Below the pieces are notes generated by a model, which was not told the DNA's origin, searched no databases, and saw only the letters and a list, made by a program, of their open reading frames with translations. 64,000 nucleotides of DNA from an uncultured Clostridia bacterium (GTDB lineage Bacteria; Bacillota; Clostridia; Oscillospirales; Acutalibacteraceae). The translations under genes and the position numbers were made by a program. The stretch is taken from the NCBI GenBank assembly GCA_947598155.1, contig CANQFC010000005.1, positions 1 to 64,000 of the forward strand, in the 5' to 3' direction. This document shows, piece after piece, positions 38,994 through 49,155 of this stretch (the first letter of the stretch is position 1; every line of letters starts with the position of its first letter).

Positions 38994-39056
38994 AAGTGAA
39001 AAATTTAATTAAAATCACTTGTAAATATTGTATTTTAAAGTATTAAGTGATACAAT
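38994..39056 (+). promoter_or_regulatory. Putative iol operon promoter and AAGTGA-type operator repeats
   Basis: AAGTGA (38994), TCACTT (39015), AAGTGA (39045); TTGTAT-17-TACAAT (39028-39056). Confidence 0.5.
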
Positions 39057-39094
39057 ACTACCGATTAAATTATTTTACGGGGAGGTATGCCCTA

Positions 39095-39934
39095 ATGTCG
39101 CTTGTACCTATGAAAGCTCTGCTGTCTGAGGCCGAAGAAAGAAATGCTGCGGTAGGCGCGTTTTCGGTCGGCAATATGGAAATGGTTATCGGCGCGGTTG
39201 CCGCCGCGGAGGAGCTTAATACGCCAATAATTCTTCAAATTGCCGAGGTACGTCTGAAAAACTCTCCCTTGGAGCTTATGGGGCCGATGATGATTTCGGC
39301 GGCAAAAAACGCGAAAGTGCAAATAGCCGTTCATCTTGACCATGGTCTTAATTTTGAGACGGTGCAAAAAGCCCTTGGCTTGGGATTTACGTCCGTTATG
39401 TTTGACGGTTCTCTGCTCCCGCTTGAAAAAAATATTCAGGCGGTAAAAAAGGTTTGCGCCGAGGCCGCGAAATACGGCGCTACCGTTGAGGCAGAGCTCG
39501 GAGTTGTAGGCGGCAATGAGGGCGAGGGCAAACAACACGAAATCCTTTGCACTAACCCCGACGACGCAAAAATTTTCTGCGATGAAACGGGAGTAGACGC
39601 TTTGGCGGTGGCAATAGGCAACGCTCACGGCAATTATCCGGTTTTGCCGTCTCTCAGGTTCGACGTTCTTGACGATATAAATAAAACGGTGGACACTCCG
39701 CTTGTCCTTCACGGCGGTTCGGGAATTACCGATGAAATGTTCCGTCAGGCAATAATGCTTGGCGTAAGAAAGGTAAATATCGCTACGGCCTCTTTTAACC
39801 GATTGGCGGAATCCGCAAAGGAATATTGCGATACTCACGAACAGGTAAACTACTTTGACCTTTCAAAAGCGGAGGCCGAGGGAGTTTACGAAAACGTTAA
39901 ACGTCATATAAAAGTATTCAGCTTTATAGATTAA
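39095..39934 (+). CDS. iolJ: Class II fructose-bisphosphate-type aldolase, likely 6-phospho-5-dehydro-2-deoxy-D-gluconate aldolase
   Basis: AVGAFSVGNMEMV, VHLDHGLNFE, VEAELGVVGGNEGEG, LHGGSGI; first gene of iol operon. Confidence 0.85.
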   Translation: MSLVPMKALLSEAEERNAAVGAFSVGNMEMVIGAVAAAEELNTPIILQIAEVRLKNSPLELMGPMMISAAKNAKVQIAVHLDHGLNFETVQKALGLGFTSVMFDGSLLPLEKNIQAVKKVCAEAAKYGATVEAELGVVGGNEGEGKQHEILCTNPDDAKIFCDETGVDALAVAIGNAHGNYPVLPSLRFDVLDDINKTVDTPLVLHGGSGITDEMFRQAIMLGVRKVNIATASFNRLAESAKEYCDTHEQVNYFDLSKAEAEGVYENVKRHIKVFSFID

Positions 39935-39945
39935 GGAGATAAAAA

Positions 39946-40962
39946 ATGAAATACATTGAATTTGACAATTCTAAGGAATTTGACTTAATTCTTTTGGGCA
40001 GAGTCGCGGTAGACCTCAATCCCGTGGATTATTACTGCCCTCTTAACGAAAGCACAACCTTTAAAAGGTACCTCGGGGGCTCGCCGGCAAATATCGCAGT
40101 AGGTCTTGCAAGGCTCGGCAAAAAGGTCGGCTTTTTCGCCCGCGTTTCCGACGACCAGTTAGGCAAATTTGTAACCGATTACTTTGAAAATGAGGGAATT
40201 GACACGTCTCACATCAAAAAATGCACAAACGGCGAAAAAATCGGCCTTACATTTACGGAAATCAAATCGGAGACGGAGAGCTCGATTGTAATGTACCGCA
40301 ACGAGGCCGCAGATTTAAAGCTGGAGGTTTCGGACATTGACGAGGATTACATAAAAAGGGGCAAGGCTCTGCTCATTTCGGGTACGGCGCTTTGCGAAAG
40401 CCCGTCAAGAGAGGCGGCGTTAAAAGCGGTTATGCTCGCCAAAAGGAACAATATCCCGGTTATTTTCGACATTGATTACCGCGCGTATAATTGGAAAAAC
40501 GATGATGAAATATCAATTTATTATTCTTCCGTTGCCCGTGAGGCGGATATTATTCTCGGTTCAAGAGAAGAGTACGATCTTACCGAAAAGCTGATTAAGC
40601 CCGGTATGACCGATAAAGAAACCGCCGCTTACTGGCATAATCAGAACGCTAAAATCGTAGTAATTAAGCATGGCAAGAAAGGCTCTACGGCTTATACAAA
40701 CGACGGCGAAAGCTACAATATTAAGCCTTTCCCGATTAAATTGCTCAAATCCTTCGGCGGAGGGGACGGCTACGCCTCATCTTTCCTTTACGGACTGCTT
40801 GAGGGCTTTGAGATAATCGACGCCCTTGAATTCGGCTCCGCCTCCGCCTCACTGCTTGTCGCCTCCCACGCCTGCTCTCAGGATATGCCCACGGCAGGGG
40901 CGGTAAAGGACTTTATTAAAAAGGAAAAAGAAGAGTACGGGGAAATGATAGCCAGAGGTTAA
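39946..40962 (+). CDS. iolC: 5-dehydro-2-deoxygluconokinase
   Basis: LILLGRVAVDLNPVDYYCPLNESTTFKRYLGGSPANIAVGLARLG, GGGDGYASSFLYGLL. Confidence 0.93.
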   Translation: MKYIEFDNSKEFDLILLGRVAVDLNPVDYYCPLNESTTFKRYLGGSPANIAVGLARLGKKVGFFARVSDDQLGKFVTDYFENEGIDTSHIKKCTNGEKIGLTFTEIKSETESSIVMYRNEAADLKLEVSDIDEDYIKRGKALLISGTALCESPSREAALKAVMLAKRNNIPVIFDIDYRAYNWKNDDEISIYYSSVAREADIILGSREEYDLTEKLIKPGMTDKETAAYWHNQNAKIVVIKHGKKGSTAYTNDGESYNIKPFPIKLLKSFGGGDGYASSFLYGLLEGFEIIDALEFGSASASLLVASHACSQDMPTAGAVKDFIKKEKEEYGEMIARG

Positions 40963-40977
40963 TAACGGTGGAGCGTT

Positions 40978-41670
40978 ATGATAAAGGGACTGTATAAAAG
41001 TAAAAGGTTAAAAATAATTATAAGTGTTTTTATGTGCGTTTGTTTATTTCTTGCAGGCTTTTTTATAGGCATTAACGCATATGTCATTTCTTACGCCAAA
41101 GACTTTATTATAAAAACAGACGCTCTTTCTTCGCATAACTTTGACTGTATAATGGTACTCGGCGCAGGGCTTTGGGACGGCGAACCGTCGCCTATGCTTA
41201 AAGAAAGGCTTGATTTCGGACTTGAAGCGTATAACACCGGGTGCAGTGAAAAATTACTTATGTCGGGCGACCACGGAAAAGCCGACTACGACGAAGTAAA
41301 TGCTATGAAGGATTATGTTATAAACGAGGGTGTGGATAAGGAAAGCGTATTCCTTGACCACGCGGGCTTTTCAACATATGAGTCTATGTACCGCGCGAGG
41401 GATATTTTTAAGACCGAAAAAATGCTTATTGTTACCCAAAAATATCATCTTTACCGCGCGGTGTACATTGCAAGGAAGCTCGGTATTGACGCTTACGGAT
41501 TTGACAGGGAAGAGCTTAAATACCCGCTTTATAACGATTTAAGGGAATCGGCGGCAAGGTTCAAGGATTTTTTCTGGTGTCTTTTTAAGCCGGAGCCGAC
41601 TTACCTTGGCGAGTCTGTTCCCATACAGTCTTCAAGCGGTTCATTAACTGACGACAAGGTCAGGGTATAA
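40978..41670 (+). CDS. YdcF/SanA-family (DUF218) membrane protein
   Basis: N-terminal TM; CIMVLGAGLWDGEPSPMLKERLDFGLEAY, LLMSGDHGKADYDEVNAMKDYVI, VTQKYHLYRAVYIARKLGIDAYG. Confidence 0.88.
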   Translation: MIKGLYKSKRLKIIISVFMCVCLFLAGFFIGINAYVISYAKDFIIKTDALSSHNFDCIMVLGAGLWDGEPSPMLKERLDFGLEAYNTGCSEKLLMSGDHGKADYDEVNAMKDYVINEGVDKESVFLDHAGFSTYESMYRARDIFKTEKMLIVTQKYHLYRAVYIARKLGIDAYGFDREELKYPLYNDLRESAARFKDFFWCLFKPEPTYLGESVPIQSSSGSLTDDKVRV

Positions 41671-41693
41671 TATATAAAAAATGAGGGAAAACG

Positions 41694-42464
41694 ATGTACG
41701 AAAATCCTAAGTATAACGAAAACAACGAAAAAATACTGTGCCAAAGGAACGGCAAAAACGCCGATATGCTTATGGACATCAGGGTAAAGCTCCTGAAAAA
41801 GGGCGAGAGTATGACTGTTTGCGAAAAGGAGGACGAAACCGCCATACTTTTGATGGCGGGCGATGTTGATTTTATTTTCGACGGCAAAAGCGAAAACGCC
41901 TCCCGCAGAAGTCCTTTTCTTGATACCGCAACTGCAATACACTTTGCGAGGGGAAACAGCGTTACCATAAGGGCGAACGCCGATTCAAGGCTTGTAATTG
42001 AGCAGACCGACAACGCAAACGAGTTCGGTATCCATTTTTATAAGGGCGGCGATATGACCGTTCAGCATTTCGGCGCGGACCAGTGGGGCGGAGCGGCCGA
42101 CAGAAAGGTTCTTACGGTTTTCGATTACGAGAACGCTCCGTATTCAAATCTTGTGTTGGGCGAGGTGTTCCACAAGCCCGGCTGTTGGACCAGCTATCCT
42201 CCGCATTATCATCCTCAGCCCGAGGTATATTATTATGAATTTGATAAGCCGCAGGGTTTCGGCGTGGGCTTTAACGGAGACGACTGCTATAAGGTAGGCG
42301 ACGGGGGCTGTCTGTGCATTACTCCTATGAGAACGCACCAGCAGGCGTCGGCTCCGGGCTATAATATGTGCTATGTTTGGATGATTCGCCACCTTGACGG
42401 CGACCCTTGGGTAAAAACAAGAATAGACGCGCCCGAACACAAATGGCTTTTAGACGCAGAGTAA
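41694..42464 (+). CDS. iolB: 5-deoxy-glucuronate isomerase
   Basis: VLGEVFHKPGCWTSYPPHYHPQPEVYYYEFDKPQGFGVGFNGDD. Confidence 0.92.
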   Translation: MYENPKYNENNEKILCQRNGKNADMLMDIRVKLLKKGESMTVCEKEDETAILLMAGDVDFIFDGKSENASRRSPFLDTATAIHFARGNSVTIRANADSRLVIEQTDNANEFGIHFYKGGDMTVQHFGADQWGGAADRKVLTVFDYENAPYSNLVLGEVFHKPGCWTSYPPHYHPQPEVYYYEFDKPQGFGVGFNGDDCYKVGDGGCLCITPMRTHQQASAPGYNMCYVWMIRHLDGDPWVKTRIDAPEHKWLLDAE

Positions 42465-42493
42465 TAACGGGCTCTGATTAAATCAAAATTTTT

Positions 42494-42529
42494 ATCACGC
42501 CTTGTCGGCTACAACAGGGGTTACGTGAT
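42494..42529 (+). other. Intercistronic hairpin upstream of iolD
   Basis: ATCACG ... CGTGAT with inner TTGTcggctACAA. Confidence 0.4.
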
Positions 42530-42564
42530 TTTATATTTGTAGTCGGAAAGGCTATGTGATTATT

Positions 42565-44481
42565 ATGGCATATATGACAACGGCGCAGGCGCTTGTTAAA
42601 TTTCTCGATAATCAGTATGTTTCATTTGACGGCAAGGAGACAAAGTTCGTCGACGGCATTTTTACGATTTTCGGCCACGGCATAGTTTGCGGCCTCGGTG
42701 AGGCTTTGGACTCCGACCGCGGCGGCCTTACCGTTTATCAGGGCAAGAACGAGCAGGGTATGGCACATACGGCGGCATCTTTTGCCAAGCAGAACAACCG
42801 CAGGAAAATTATCGCCTGCTCTTCATCAATAGGGCCCGGCGCCGCAAATATGATTACTGCGGCGGCAACGGCAACCGTAAACCATATTCCGCTCCTCTTA
42901 ATTCCGGCAGACGCATTTTCTACCCGTCAGCCCGACCCCGTTCTTCAGCAGTTTGAACAGGTAAATTCGCTCTCAATAACCACAAACGACGCTTACAAGG
43001 CGGTTACAAGGTATTGGGACAGAATTGCGCGCCCCGAACAGCTTATGACCGCTATGATAAACGCTATGAGAGTGCTTACCGATACGGCGGAGACGGGCGC
43101 GGTATGTATTGCAATGCCGCAGGACGTTGAGGGCGAAAGCTATGATTTCCCCGATGAATTTTTACAAAAGAGAGTGCATAAAATTACAAGAATTGCCCCG
43201 TCCTCGGACGAGGTAGAGGAGATTGCCGAGATACTTCTCGGCGCAAAAAAACCGCTTGTTATATGCGGCGGCGGCGTCAGATATTCCGAGGCAGGCGATG
43301 CTCTTGAGAGCTTTTGCAGGGAGTTTAACATTCCCTTTGCCGAAACCCAGTCGGGTAAAACCGCCTGCCGGTCAAACAACGAATACAATCTCGGCGGCTT
43401 AGGCGTAACGGGAAATTCCGCAGGCAACGAAATAGCCAAAAAAGCCGATGTAATACTCGGCGTAGGCACAAGGTTTTCGGACTTTACAACGGGTTCAAAA
43501 TCGCTTTTCAGAAATGACGCCAAGGTGCTTACGATAAACACCTCCCGCTTTGACGCATATAAGCTCGGCGCAAAAAAGCTTGTCTGCGACGCAAAGCTCG
43601 GAATACTCGCAGTAGGCGATTATTTGAGGGCAAACTCGTATAAATCCGCTTACACAACCGAAATTGCCGACGCAAGAAAAGGCTGGGCAGAGGAAATGGC
43701 GAGGCTTGCCTCATATAAATATGACGAAAATTTTGAACCCCTTATAAAGGCAAGGGACGAGAGAACAATTCCCGAATTTGCCGAAAAAATGGGTACAATC
43801 ACACAGACTGCGGCAGTTGCCAAGGTTCGCGAGCTTATAGCAGACGACGCTATCTGCGTAGGCGCGGCAGGTTCGCTCCCCGGCGACCTTCAAAGAATGT
43901 GGACCTCCGACAGCCTTTACTCATACAATATGGAATACGGCTATTCCTGTATGGGCTATGAAATTGCCGGCGCTTTGGGCTCAAAGCTTGCAAGACCCGA
44001 TAAGGAGGTTTACGCAATGTGCGGAGACGGAAGTTATTTAATGCTCCACTCCGAGCTTGTAACCTCCGTTCAGGAGAAGAAAAAAATAAATGTTCTTCTT
44101 TTTGACAACAGCGGATTCGGCTGTATAAACAATCTTGAAATGTCAAACGGAATAGGAAACCTCGCAACGGAATTCCGTTTCCGTGACGGCAACAACGAAC
44201 TTTTGGGCGACCTTGTTCCCATCGACTTTGCAAAATGCGCGAGCGGATACGGCGTTAAAACCTATACCGCGAGGACTATGGATGAGCTTGAATTTGCTTT
44301 GAACGACTCTAAAAAGCAGACCGTTTCAACTCTTATAGACATCAAGGTTTTGCCAAAGTCAATGACCGACGGCTACGGCGCATGGTGGAATGTAGGCGTC
44401 GCAAGCACTTCGCAGAACGAAGCCGTTAAAAAGGCTTATCTGAATAAAAAAGAAAACGAAGAGAAAGCGAGAAAGTATTGA
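42565..44481 (+). CDS. iolD: 3D-(3,5/4)-trihydroxycyclohexane-1,2-dione acylhydrolase (decyclizing)
   Basis: ThPP-enzyme motifs; [47 protein letters not shown]. Confidence 0.94.
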   Translation: MAYMTTAQALVKFLDNQYVSFDGKETKFVDGIFTIFGHGIVCGLGEALDSDRGGLTVYQGKNEQGMAHTAASFAKQNNRRKIIACSSSIGPGAANMITAAATATVNHIPLLLIPADAFSTRQPDPVLQQFEQVNSLSITTNDAYKAVTRYWDRIARPEQLMTAMINAMRVLTDTAETGAVCIAMPQDVEGESYDFPDEFLQKRVHKITRIAPSSDEVEEIAEILLGAKKPLVICGGGVRYSEAGDALESFCREFNIPFAETQSGKTACRSNNEYNLGGLGVTGNSAGNEIAKKADVILGVGTRFSDFTTGSKSLFRNDAKVLTINTSRFDAYKLGAKKLVCDAKLGILAVGDYLRANSYKSAYTTEIADARKGWAEEMARLASYKYDENFEPLIKARDERTIPEFAEKMGTITQTAAVAKVRELIADDAICVGAAGSLPGDLQRMWTSDSLYSYNMEYGYSCMGYEIAGALGSKLARPDKEVYAMCGDGSYLMLHSELVTSVQEKKKINVLLFDNSGFGCINNLEMSNGIGNLATEFRFRDGNNELLGDLVPIDFAKCASGYGVKTYTARTMDELEFALNDSKKQTVSTLIDIKVLPKSMTDGYGAWWNVGVASTSQNEAVKKAYLNKKENEEKARKY

Positions 44482-44482
44482 T

Positions 44483-45379
44483 ATGCTTGACAAAAACAAA
44501 GTAAAATTAGGAATTGCGCCTATTGCTTGGACAAACGACGATATGCCGGATTTAGGCGCAGAAAACACATTTGAACAGTGCATTTCCGAGATGGCTCTTG
44601 CAGGCTTTACTGGCTGTGAGGTCGGCAACAAATATCCCAGAAATGACATACCCGCTCTCAAAAAGGCCCTCGCACTTCGCAATATGCAGATTTGCAATGC
44701 GTGGTTCTCCTCATTCCTTACAACAAAGCCCTATGAGGAGGTTGAAAAGGACTTTATTGAGCATATTACATTTTTAAAGGAAATGGGCGCAAAGGTTGTC
44801 GGCATTTCCGAACAGGGCCATTCCATTCAGGGTACGGATAAGTCTATTTTTGACGATAAGTACATAATGAACGATGAGGAATGGGATTTGCTTTGCACGG
44901 GCATAAACAAGCTCGGCAGGGTAGCTAAAGATATGGGCATTAAGCTTTGCCTGCATCACCATATGGGAACGGTTATTCAGACAGAGGCCGAAATTGACAG
45001 ACTTATGGCAAATACAGACCCCGAGGTTTTCGGGCTCCTGTTCGATTCCGGTCACCTTGCATACTGCGGCGAGGACTATATGTCTGTTCTCAACAAATAT
45101 GCGGACAGAATATATCACGTTCACCTTAAAGATATACGCCCCGAAATGGTTAAAAAGGTTAAAGACGAGCATTTGAGCTTTTTGCAGGGCGTAAGGCTCG
45201 GCGCCTTTACAGTACCGGGAGACGGAGCAATCGACTTTAAGCCGATTTTCGACGTGCTTGAAAAAACAGGCTATGAGGGCTATGTGCTTGTTGAGGCCGA
45301 GCAGGACCCTGCGGTTGCAAACCCGTTTGAGTACGCCCTTAAAGCAAGAAAGTATATAAAAGAAGTCGCAGGACTTTAA
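44483..45379 (+). CDS. iolE: Myo-inosose-2 dehydratase
   Basis: [51 protein letters not shown]. Confidence 0.95.
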   Translation: MLDKNKVKLGIAPIAWTNDDMPDLGAENTFEQCISEMALAGFTGCEVGNKYPRNDIPALKKALALRNMQICNAWFSSFLTTKPYEEVEKDFIEHITFLKEMGAKVVGISEQGHSIQGTDKSIFDDKYIMNDEEWDLLCTGINKLGRVAKDMGIKLCLHHHMGTVIQTEAEIDRLMANTDPEVFGLLFDSGHLAYCGEDYMSVLNKYADRIYHVHLKDIRPEMVKKVKDEHLSFLQGVRLGAFTVPGDGAIDFKPIFDVLEKTGYEGYVLVEAEQDPAVANPFEYALKARKYIKEVAGL

Positions 45380-45390
45380 TTAAAATAAAA

Positions 45391-45413
45391 ACGGGCGGTT
45401 TTAAACCGCCTGT
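45391..45413 (+). other. Intercistronic hairpin between iolE and iolA
   Basis: ACGGGCGGTTTtAAACCGCCTGT without a following T-run. Confidence 0.55.
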
Positions 45414-45446
45414 AAAGCTAAACAAATACTGTAAAGGAGTAAAAAT

Positions 45447-46955
45447 ATGGCAGTTGAAAAATTAAAGTATTTTGTAAACGGTGAATTCCGTGACTCAAAA
45501 ACAGATACGTGGTATGACCTTCACAACCCGTCAACAGGCGAGGTAACGGGACAGGCTCCCTGCTGTACCAACGAGGAAGTGCTTGAGGCTATCGCGGCGG
45601 CAAAAGCGGCATACCCCGGCTGGAGAGCGGTTCCCGCTATAAAGCGCGCGCAGATTCTCTATAAAATCCGCGACCTTATCATAGAAAATATGGAAGAGCT
45701 CACTATGTCCGTTGCAAAGGAAAACGGCAAGGTGTGGGGCGAGGCCGAGGGCGACGTGCTTAAAGCCAAGGAGGGCACAGAGCTTGCAACGCAGGTTCCC
45801 TCGCTTATGATGGGCGAGAGCATTATGGACGCGTCAAGAGGCTACGATACCGTTAAATACCGCGAGCCTCTCGGCGTTTTTGCGGGTATAGTTCCCGTAA
45901 ACTTCCCTGCGATGATTCCTTTCGGCTGGATGGCTCCCACCTGTATTGCCTGCGGTAATACCATGGTATTAAAGGCCGCCTCGCTTACGCCCAAGACGGC
46001 TATGCTCTTTGCCAAGATTTATAAAGAGGCGGGTGTACCCGACGGCGTTATCAATATCGTTACCTGCTCAAGAAACGAGATAAACACTATACTCGACCAC
46101 CCCGACGTTAAGGGTATTACATTTGTAGGTTCAACGCCCGTAGGTCTTAAAATATATCAGAGAGCCGCCGCGGCAGGCAAACGCTGTCAGGCTCTTTGCC
46201 AGGCAAAGAACCATGCGCTTGTTATGGCGGACTGCGCGCTTGAGAGAACTGTTGCAGGCGTTATAAATTCGGCTTACGGCTGTGCAGGCCAGCGCTGTAT
46301 GGCTCTTTCCTGCTGTGTAGTTGAGGAGGCTATTGCCGATAAATTTGTTGCAGAGCTTAAAAAGCAGGCTCAAAATATTAAAGTCGGCCCGTCTTGGGAT
46401 AAGACCTCAAAGCTCGGCCCGATAACCTATGAAAAGCATTATAAAGAAGTTATTGCCGACATAGACAAGGGCGTTGCAGAGGGTGCAGAGCTTGTACTTG
46501 ACGGCAGAAACTGCGTAGTTGAGGGCTATGAGGACGGCTATTTTGTAGGCCCGACAATCTTTGACCATGTTACAGAGGATATGACCATAGGCAGAGACGA
46601 GGTATTCGGCCCTGTGCTTTGCATTAAGCGTTGCAAGAACTTTGAAGAGGGGCTTAAAATTATGAACTCCAACCCCTATGCAAACGGTTCGGTAATTTAT
46701 ACCCAGAGCGGCTATTTCGCAAGGCAGTTTGCCCGTTACACCGACGGCGGCCAGGTAGGCATAAATGTAGGTATTCCCGTACCCGTAGGTTTCTTCCCGT
46801 TCTCAGGTCATAAGCAGTCGTTCTTCGGCGATTTGCATTGCCTCGGCAAGGACGCATACCGTTTCTTCACTGAGTCAAAAGCCGTTACAACGCACTGGTT
46901 CGACGAAGAAGAGGCGACAAGCACAAATGTTTCAACGTGGGACGGCACCATCTGA
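45447..46955 (+). CDS. iolA: CoA-acylating methylmalonate-semialdehyde dehydrogenase
   Basis: YFVNGEFRDSKTDTWYDLHNPSTGEV, FVGSTPVGLKIYQRAAAAGKRCQALCQAKNHALVMAD, CAGQRCMALS. Confidence 0.95.
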   Translation: MAVEKLKYFVNGEFRDSKTDTWYDLHNPSTGEVTGQAPCCTNEEVLEAIAAAKAAYPGWRAVPAIKRAQILYKIRDLIIENMEELTMSVAKENGKVWGEAEGDVLKAKEGTELATQVPSLMMGESIMDASRGYDTVKYREPLGVFAGIVPVNFPAMIPFGWMAPTCIACGNTMVLKAASLTPKTAMLFAKIYKEAGVPDGVINIVTCSRNEINTILDHPDVKGITFVGSTPVGLKIYQRAAAAGKRCQALCQAKNHALVMADCALERTVAGVINSAYGCAGQRCMALSCCVVEEAIADKFVAELKKQAQNIKVGPSWDKTSKLGPITYEKHYKEVIADIDKGVAEGAELVLDGRNCVVEGYEDGYFVGPTIFDHVTEDMTIGRDEVFGPVLCIKRCKNFEEGLKIMNSNPYANGSVIYTQSGYFARQFARYTDGGQVGINVGIPVPVGFFPFSGHKQSFFGDLHCLGKDAYRFFTESKAVTTHWFDEEEATSTNVSTWDGTI

Positions 46956-47006
46956 TTTAAACAGTAAATTTCCGTATTAAAATAAAATATAACACAGGAG
47001 AAAATT

Positions 47007-48014
47007 ATGTTAAAAGTAGGTATTATAGGCGCCGGCCGCATCGGCAAGGTGCATCTTGAATCAATTTCTTATCACGTTAAAAACGCCGAAGTAATTGCTA
47101 TGGCAGACCCTTTTATGAACGATGAAACAAAAGCTTTCATTGAAAGCTTCGGGGTTAAAAAAATCTATAAGGATTACAAAGAAATAATCAACGACCCCGA
47201 AATAGACGCGGTTCTCGTCTGCTCTTCGACCGATACTCACGCCCCTATTTCAATAGAGGCCATAAATGCGGGCAAGCACGTTTTCTGTGAAAAGCCGCTC
47301 GCGAATACCGTTGATAAAATTCTTGAAATAGCGAACGCTCTTAAAGCCCATCCTGAAGTAAAATTCCAGGTAGGTTTCAACCGCCGCTTTGACCATAACT
47401 TTGCGGCAATCCGCAAGGCTTACGACGAGGGCAAAATAGGCGACGCTCAAATTCTTAAAATCACTTCAAGAGACCCGCAGGCTCCGCCGGTAGGTTACTG
47501 CGCCGCAAGCATTTTCCTTGATATGACTATTCACGATTTTGATATGGCGTGTTTCCTTACCGACAGCGACGTAGAAGAACTCTATGTTTATGCCGACGCT
47601 CTTATCAATCCGTCAATTCGTGAGTACGGCGACTTTGATACCGCTATCATTTCGCTTAAAATGGCAAACGGCGCTTTAGCCGTTATCGACAATTCCCGTC
47701 AGGCAATGTACGGTTATGACCAAAGGGCGGAGCTTTTCGGCTCAAAAGGTATGGTAGTAACCTCAAACGACACGCTTTCATCTGCGGTAATTTCGACTGC
47801 CGACGGCGTAACTGGTGAAAAACCTCTCTATTTCTTCCTTGAAAGATATATGGAAAGCTTTTCCGAAGAGGTAAGGCAGTTTGTTGCCGCTGTTGAGAAC
47901 AACACAGACACACCGGTAGGTATCCACGCGGGCTTGCAGTCTGTTAAAATTGCCCTTGCCGCCGAAAAATCGGCAAACGAGGGACGACCTGTTAAACTTT
48001 TGGAGATTAACTGA
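47007..48014 (+). CDS. iolG: Inositol 2-dehydrogenase (Gfo/Idh/MocA family)
   Basis: VGIIGAGRIGKVHLESI, HVFCEKPLANTV, QVGFNRRFDHNF, FLDMTIHDFDMACFL. Confidence 0.94.
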   Translation: MLKVGIIGAGRIGKVHLESISYHVKNAEVIAMADPFMNDETKAFIESFGVKKIYKDYKEIINDPEIDAVLVCSSTDTHAPISIEAINAGKHVFCEKPLANTVDKILEIANALKAHPEVKFQVGFNRRFDHNFAAIRKAYDEGKIGDAQILKITSRDPQAPPVGYCAASIFLDMTIHDFDMACFLTDSDVEELYVYADALINPSIREYGDFDTAIISLKMANGALAVIDNSRQAMYGYDQRAELFGSKGMVVTSNDTLSSAVISTADGVTGEKPLYFFLERYMESFSEEVRQFVAAVENNTDTPVGIHAGLQSVKIALAAEKSANEGRPVKLLEIN

Positions 48015-48049
48015 TTATTTCGCAAAATTTTCGCGGTCTCTTTTTAAGT

Positions 48050-48107
48050 AAAACGCACCCCAAGTAAGACTTTATAGCAAAGTGTCTTACTTTTGGGGTG
48101 CGTTTTA
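48050..48107 (+). terminator. Long terminator hairpin at end of iol operon
   Basis: AAAACGCACCCCAAGTAAGAC..GTCTTACTTTTGGGGTGCGTTTT. Confidence 0.85.
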
Positions 48108-48110
48108 TGA

Positions 48111-48135
48111 TGACGGGGTAAGCCCTTATTGAATG
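48111..48135 (+). repeat. Dispersed repeat, 3'-end remnant
   Basis: GACGGGGTAAGCCCTTATTGAAT. Confidence 0.55.
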
Positions 48136-48155
48136 TTGGCTTTTTACCTGCTTTA

Positions 48156-49139
48156 TTAAATTTTTTCTATCTCTTTTATCGCATTATGCAGCACATTTTT
48201 AGCAAAAATTCTTGAACCGTAAAATTTGGGATTTAATTTAGACAATCTGTAATATGATTCAACATAAGCTATTAACCCGAGATAAATTCTCATTAAATAA
48301 AATCTAACCAGCTCCTCTTTATCAAACTTAACTTTTATTTCGCTGATTGAATTGTATCCGTCAATTAACTTTTTATTTTTATCAGGGTCAAATGCAGATA
48401 AATAATCGAGAGAAATAAACTCTCCCATTATATCCCCAAACATAGCCCTTTCACAGTCTATCAAAGCATACAGTTTATTGTCATTTATTATTATATTTCC
48501 AAACCATAAATCAAAATGAATTAAAAACGGCGTTTTAACTGAATCAAGGGCATATTTATTCTTTTCAATTACTTCTTTTATCTTATCTAAATAAGGAATT
48601 TTTGCCTGTTTGGATAATCCGTCTTCGACAATATTTTTGACCATATCAAAATACGCGTCTTTCCAAGTGCTTTTAAGTCCGTTTTGAATATATCCGAATC
48701 CGCTGTCATTTTGTATGGTGTGAATTTCCGCCATAGCTTTTCCCAAATCAAACATAACTTTATCATAGTCTGTTTGAGAGAGCTTGACTTTAGACATCAT
48801 ATCTCCGTCAATAAATTCCATTATCAGGTATTTGTACGGATAATTATTTTCCCAGTTGTACCCGTAAATTTTAGGAAACTTTATACCTTTGACTTGTTCC
48901 AGTAATTTGTATATATACACCTCGCTTTTGATTAACTGATGCTCATAAGTTAAAACTTGCGTATCGTCTTTTGTCGCAATTTTTATAGCGTATAAATTAT
49001 TGCTTGTTTTTACTTTAAGTACGGTATTGAAATTGCCGCCCGTCATAACTTTAATACTTGTGACTTTTCCAAGATTATGTCTGTTAAATATTTCCGAAAT
49101 AATATTTTCAGAAATATTCAGCTTAGTTTTACCGCGCAT
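48156..49139 (-). CDS. APH/choline-kinase-fold phosphotransferase
   Basis: LIHFDLWFGNIIIND (HxDxxxxN) and LIDCERAMFGD (IDxE); AT-rich. Confidence 0.85.
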   Translation of the reverse strand: MRGKTKLNISENIISEIFNRHNLGKVTSIKVMTGGNFNTVLKVKTSNNLYAIKIATKDDTQVLTYEHQLIKSEVYIYKLLEQVKGIKFPKIYGYNWENNYPYKYLIMEFIDGDMMSKVKLSQTDYDKVMFDLGKAMAEIHTIQNDSGFGYIQNGLKSTWKDAYFDMVKNIVEDGLSKQAKIPYLDKIKEVIEKNKYALDSVKTPFLIHFDLWFGNIIINDNKLYALIDCERAMFGDIMGEFISLDYLSAFDPDKNKKLIDGYNSISEIKVKFDKEELVRFYLMRIYLGLIAYVESYYRLSKLNPKFYGSRIFAKNVLHNAIKEIEKI

Positions 49140-49155
49140 ATTTTGTTCCCCTCTG

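Noticed and set aside
39092-39838. 248-aa minus-strand ORF opposite the aldolase, and similar long antisense ORFs (e.g. 33847-34479, 2542-2964)
   Set aside because: They lie entirely opposite confidently identified genes, with no RBS or family motif; likely codon-bias by-products.
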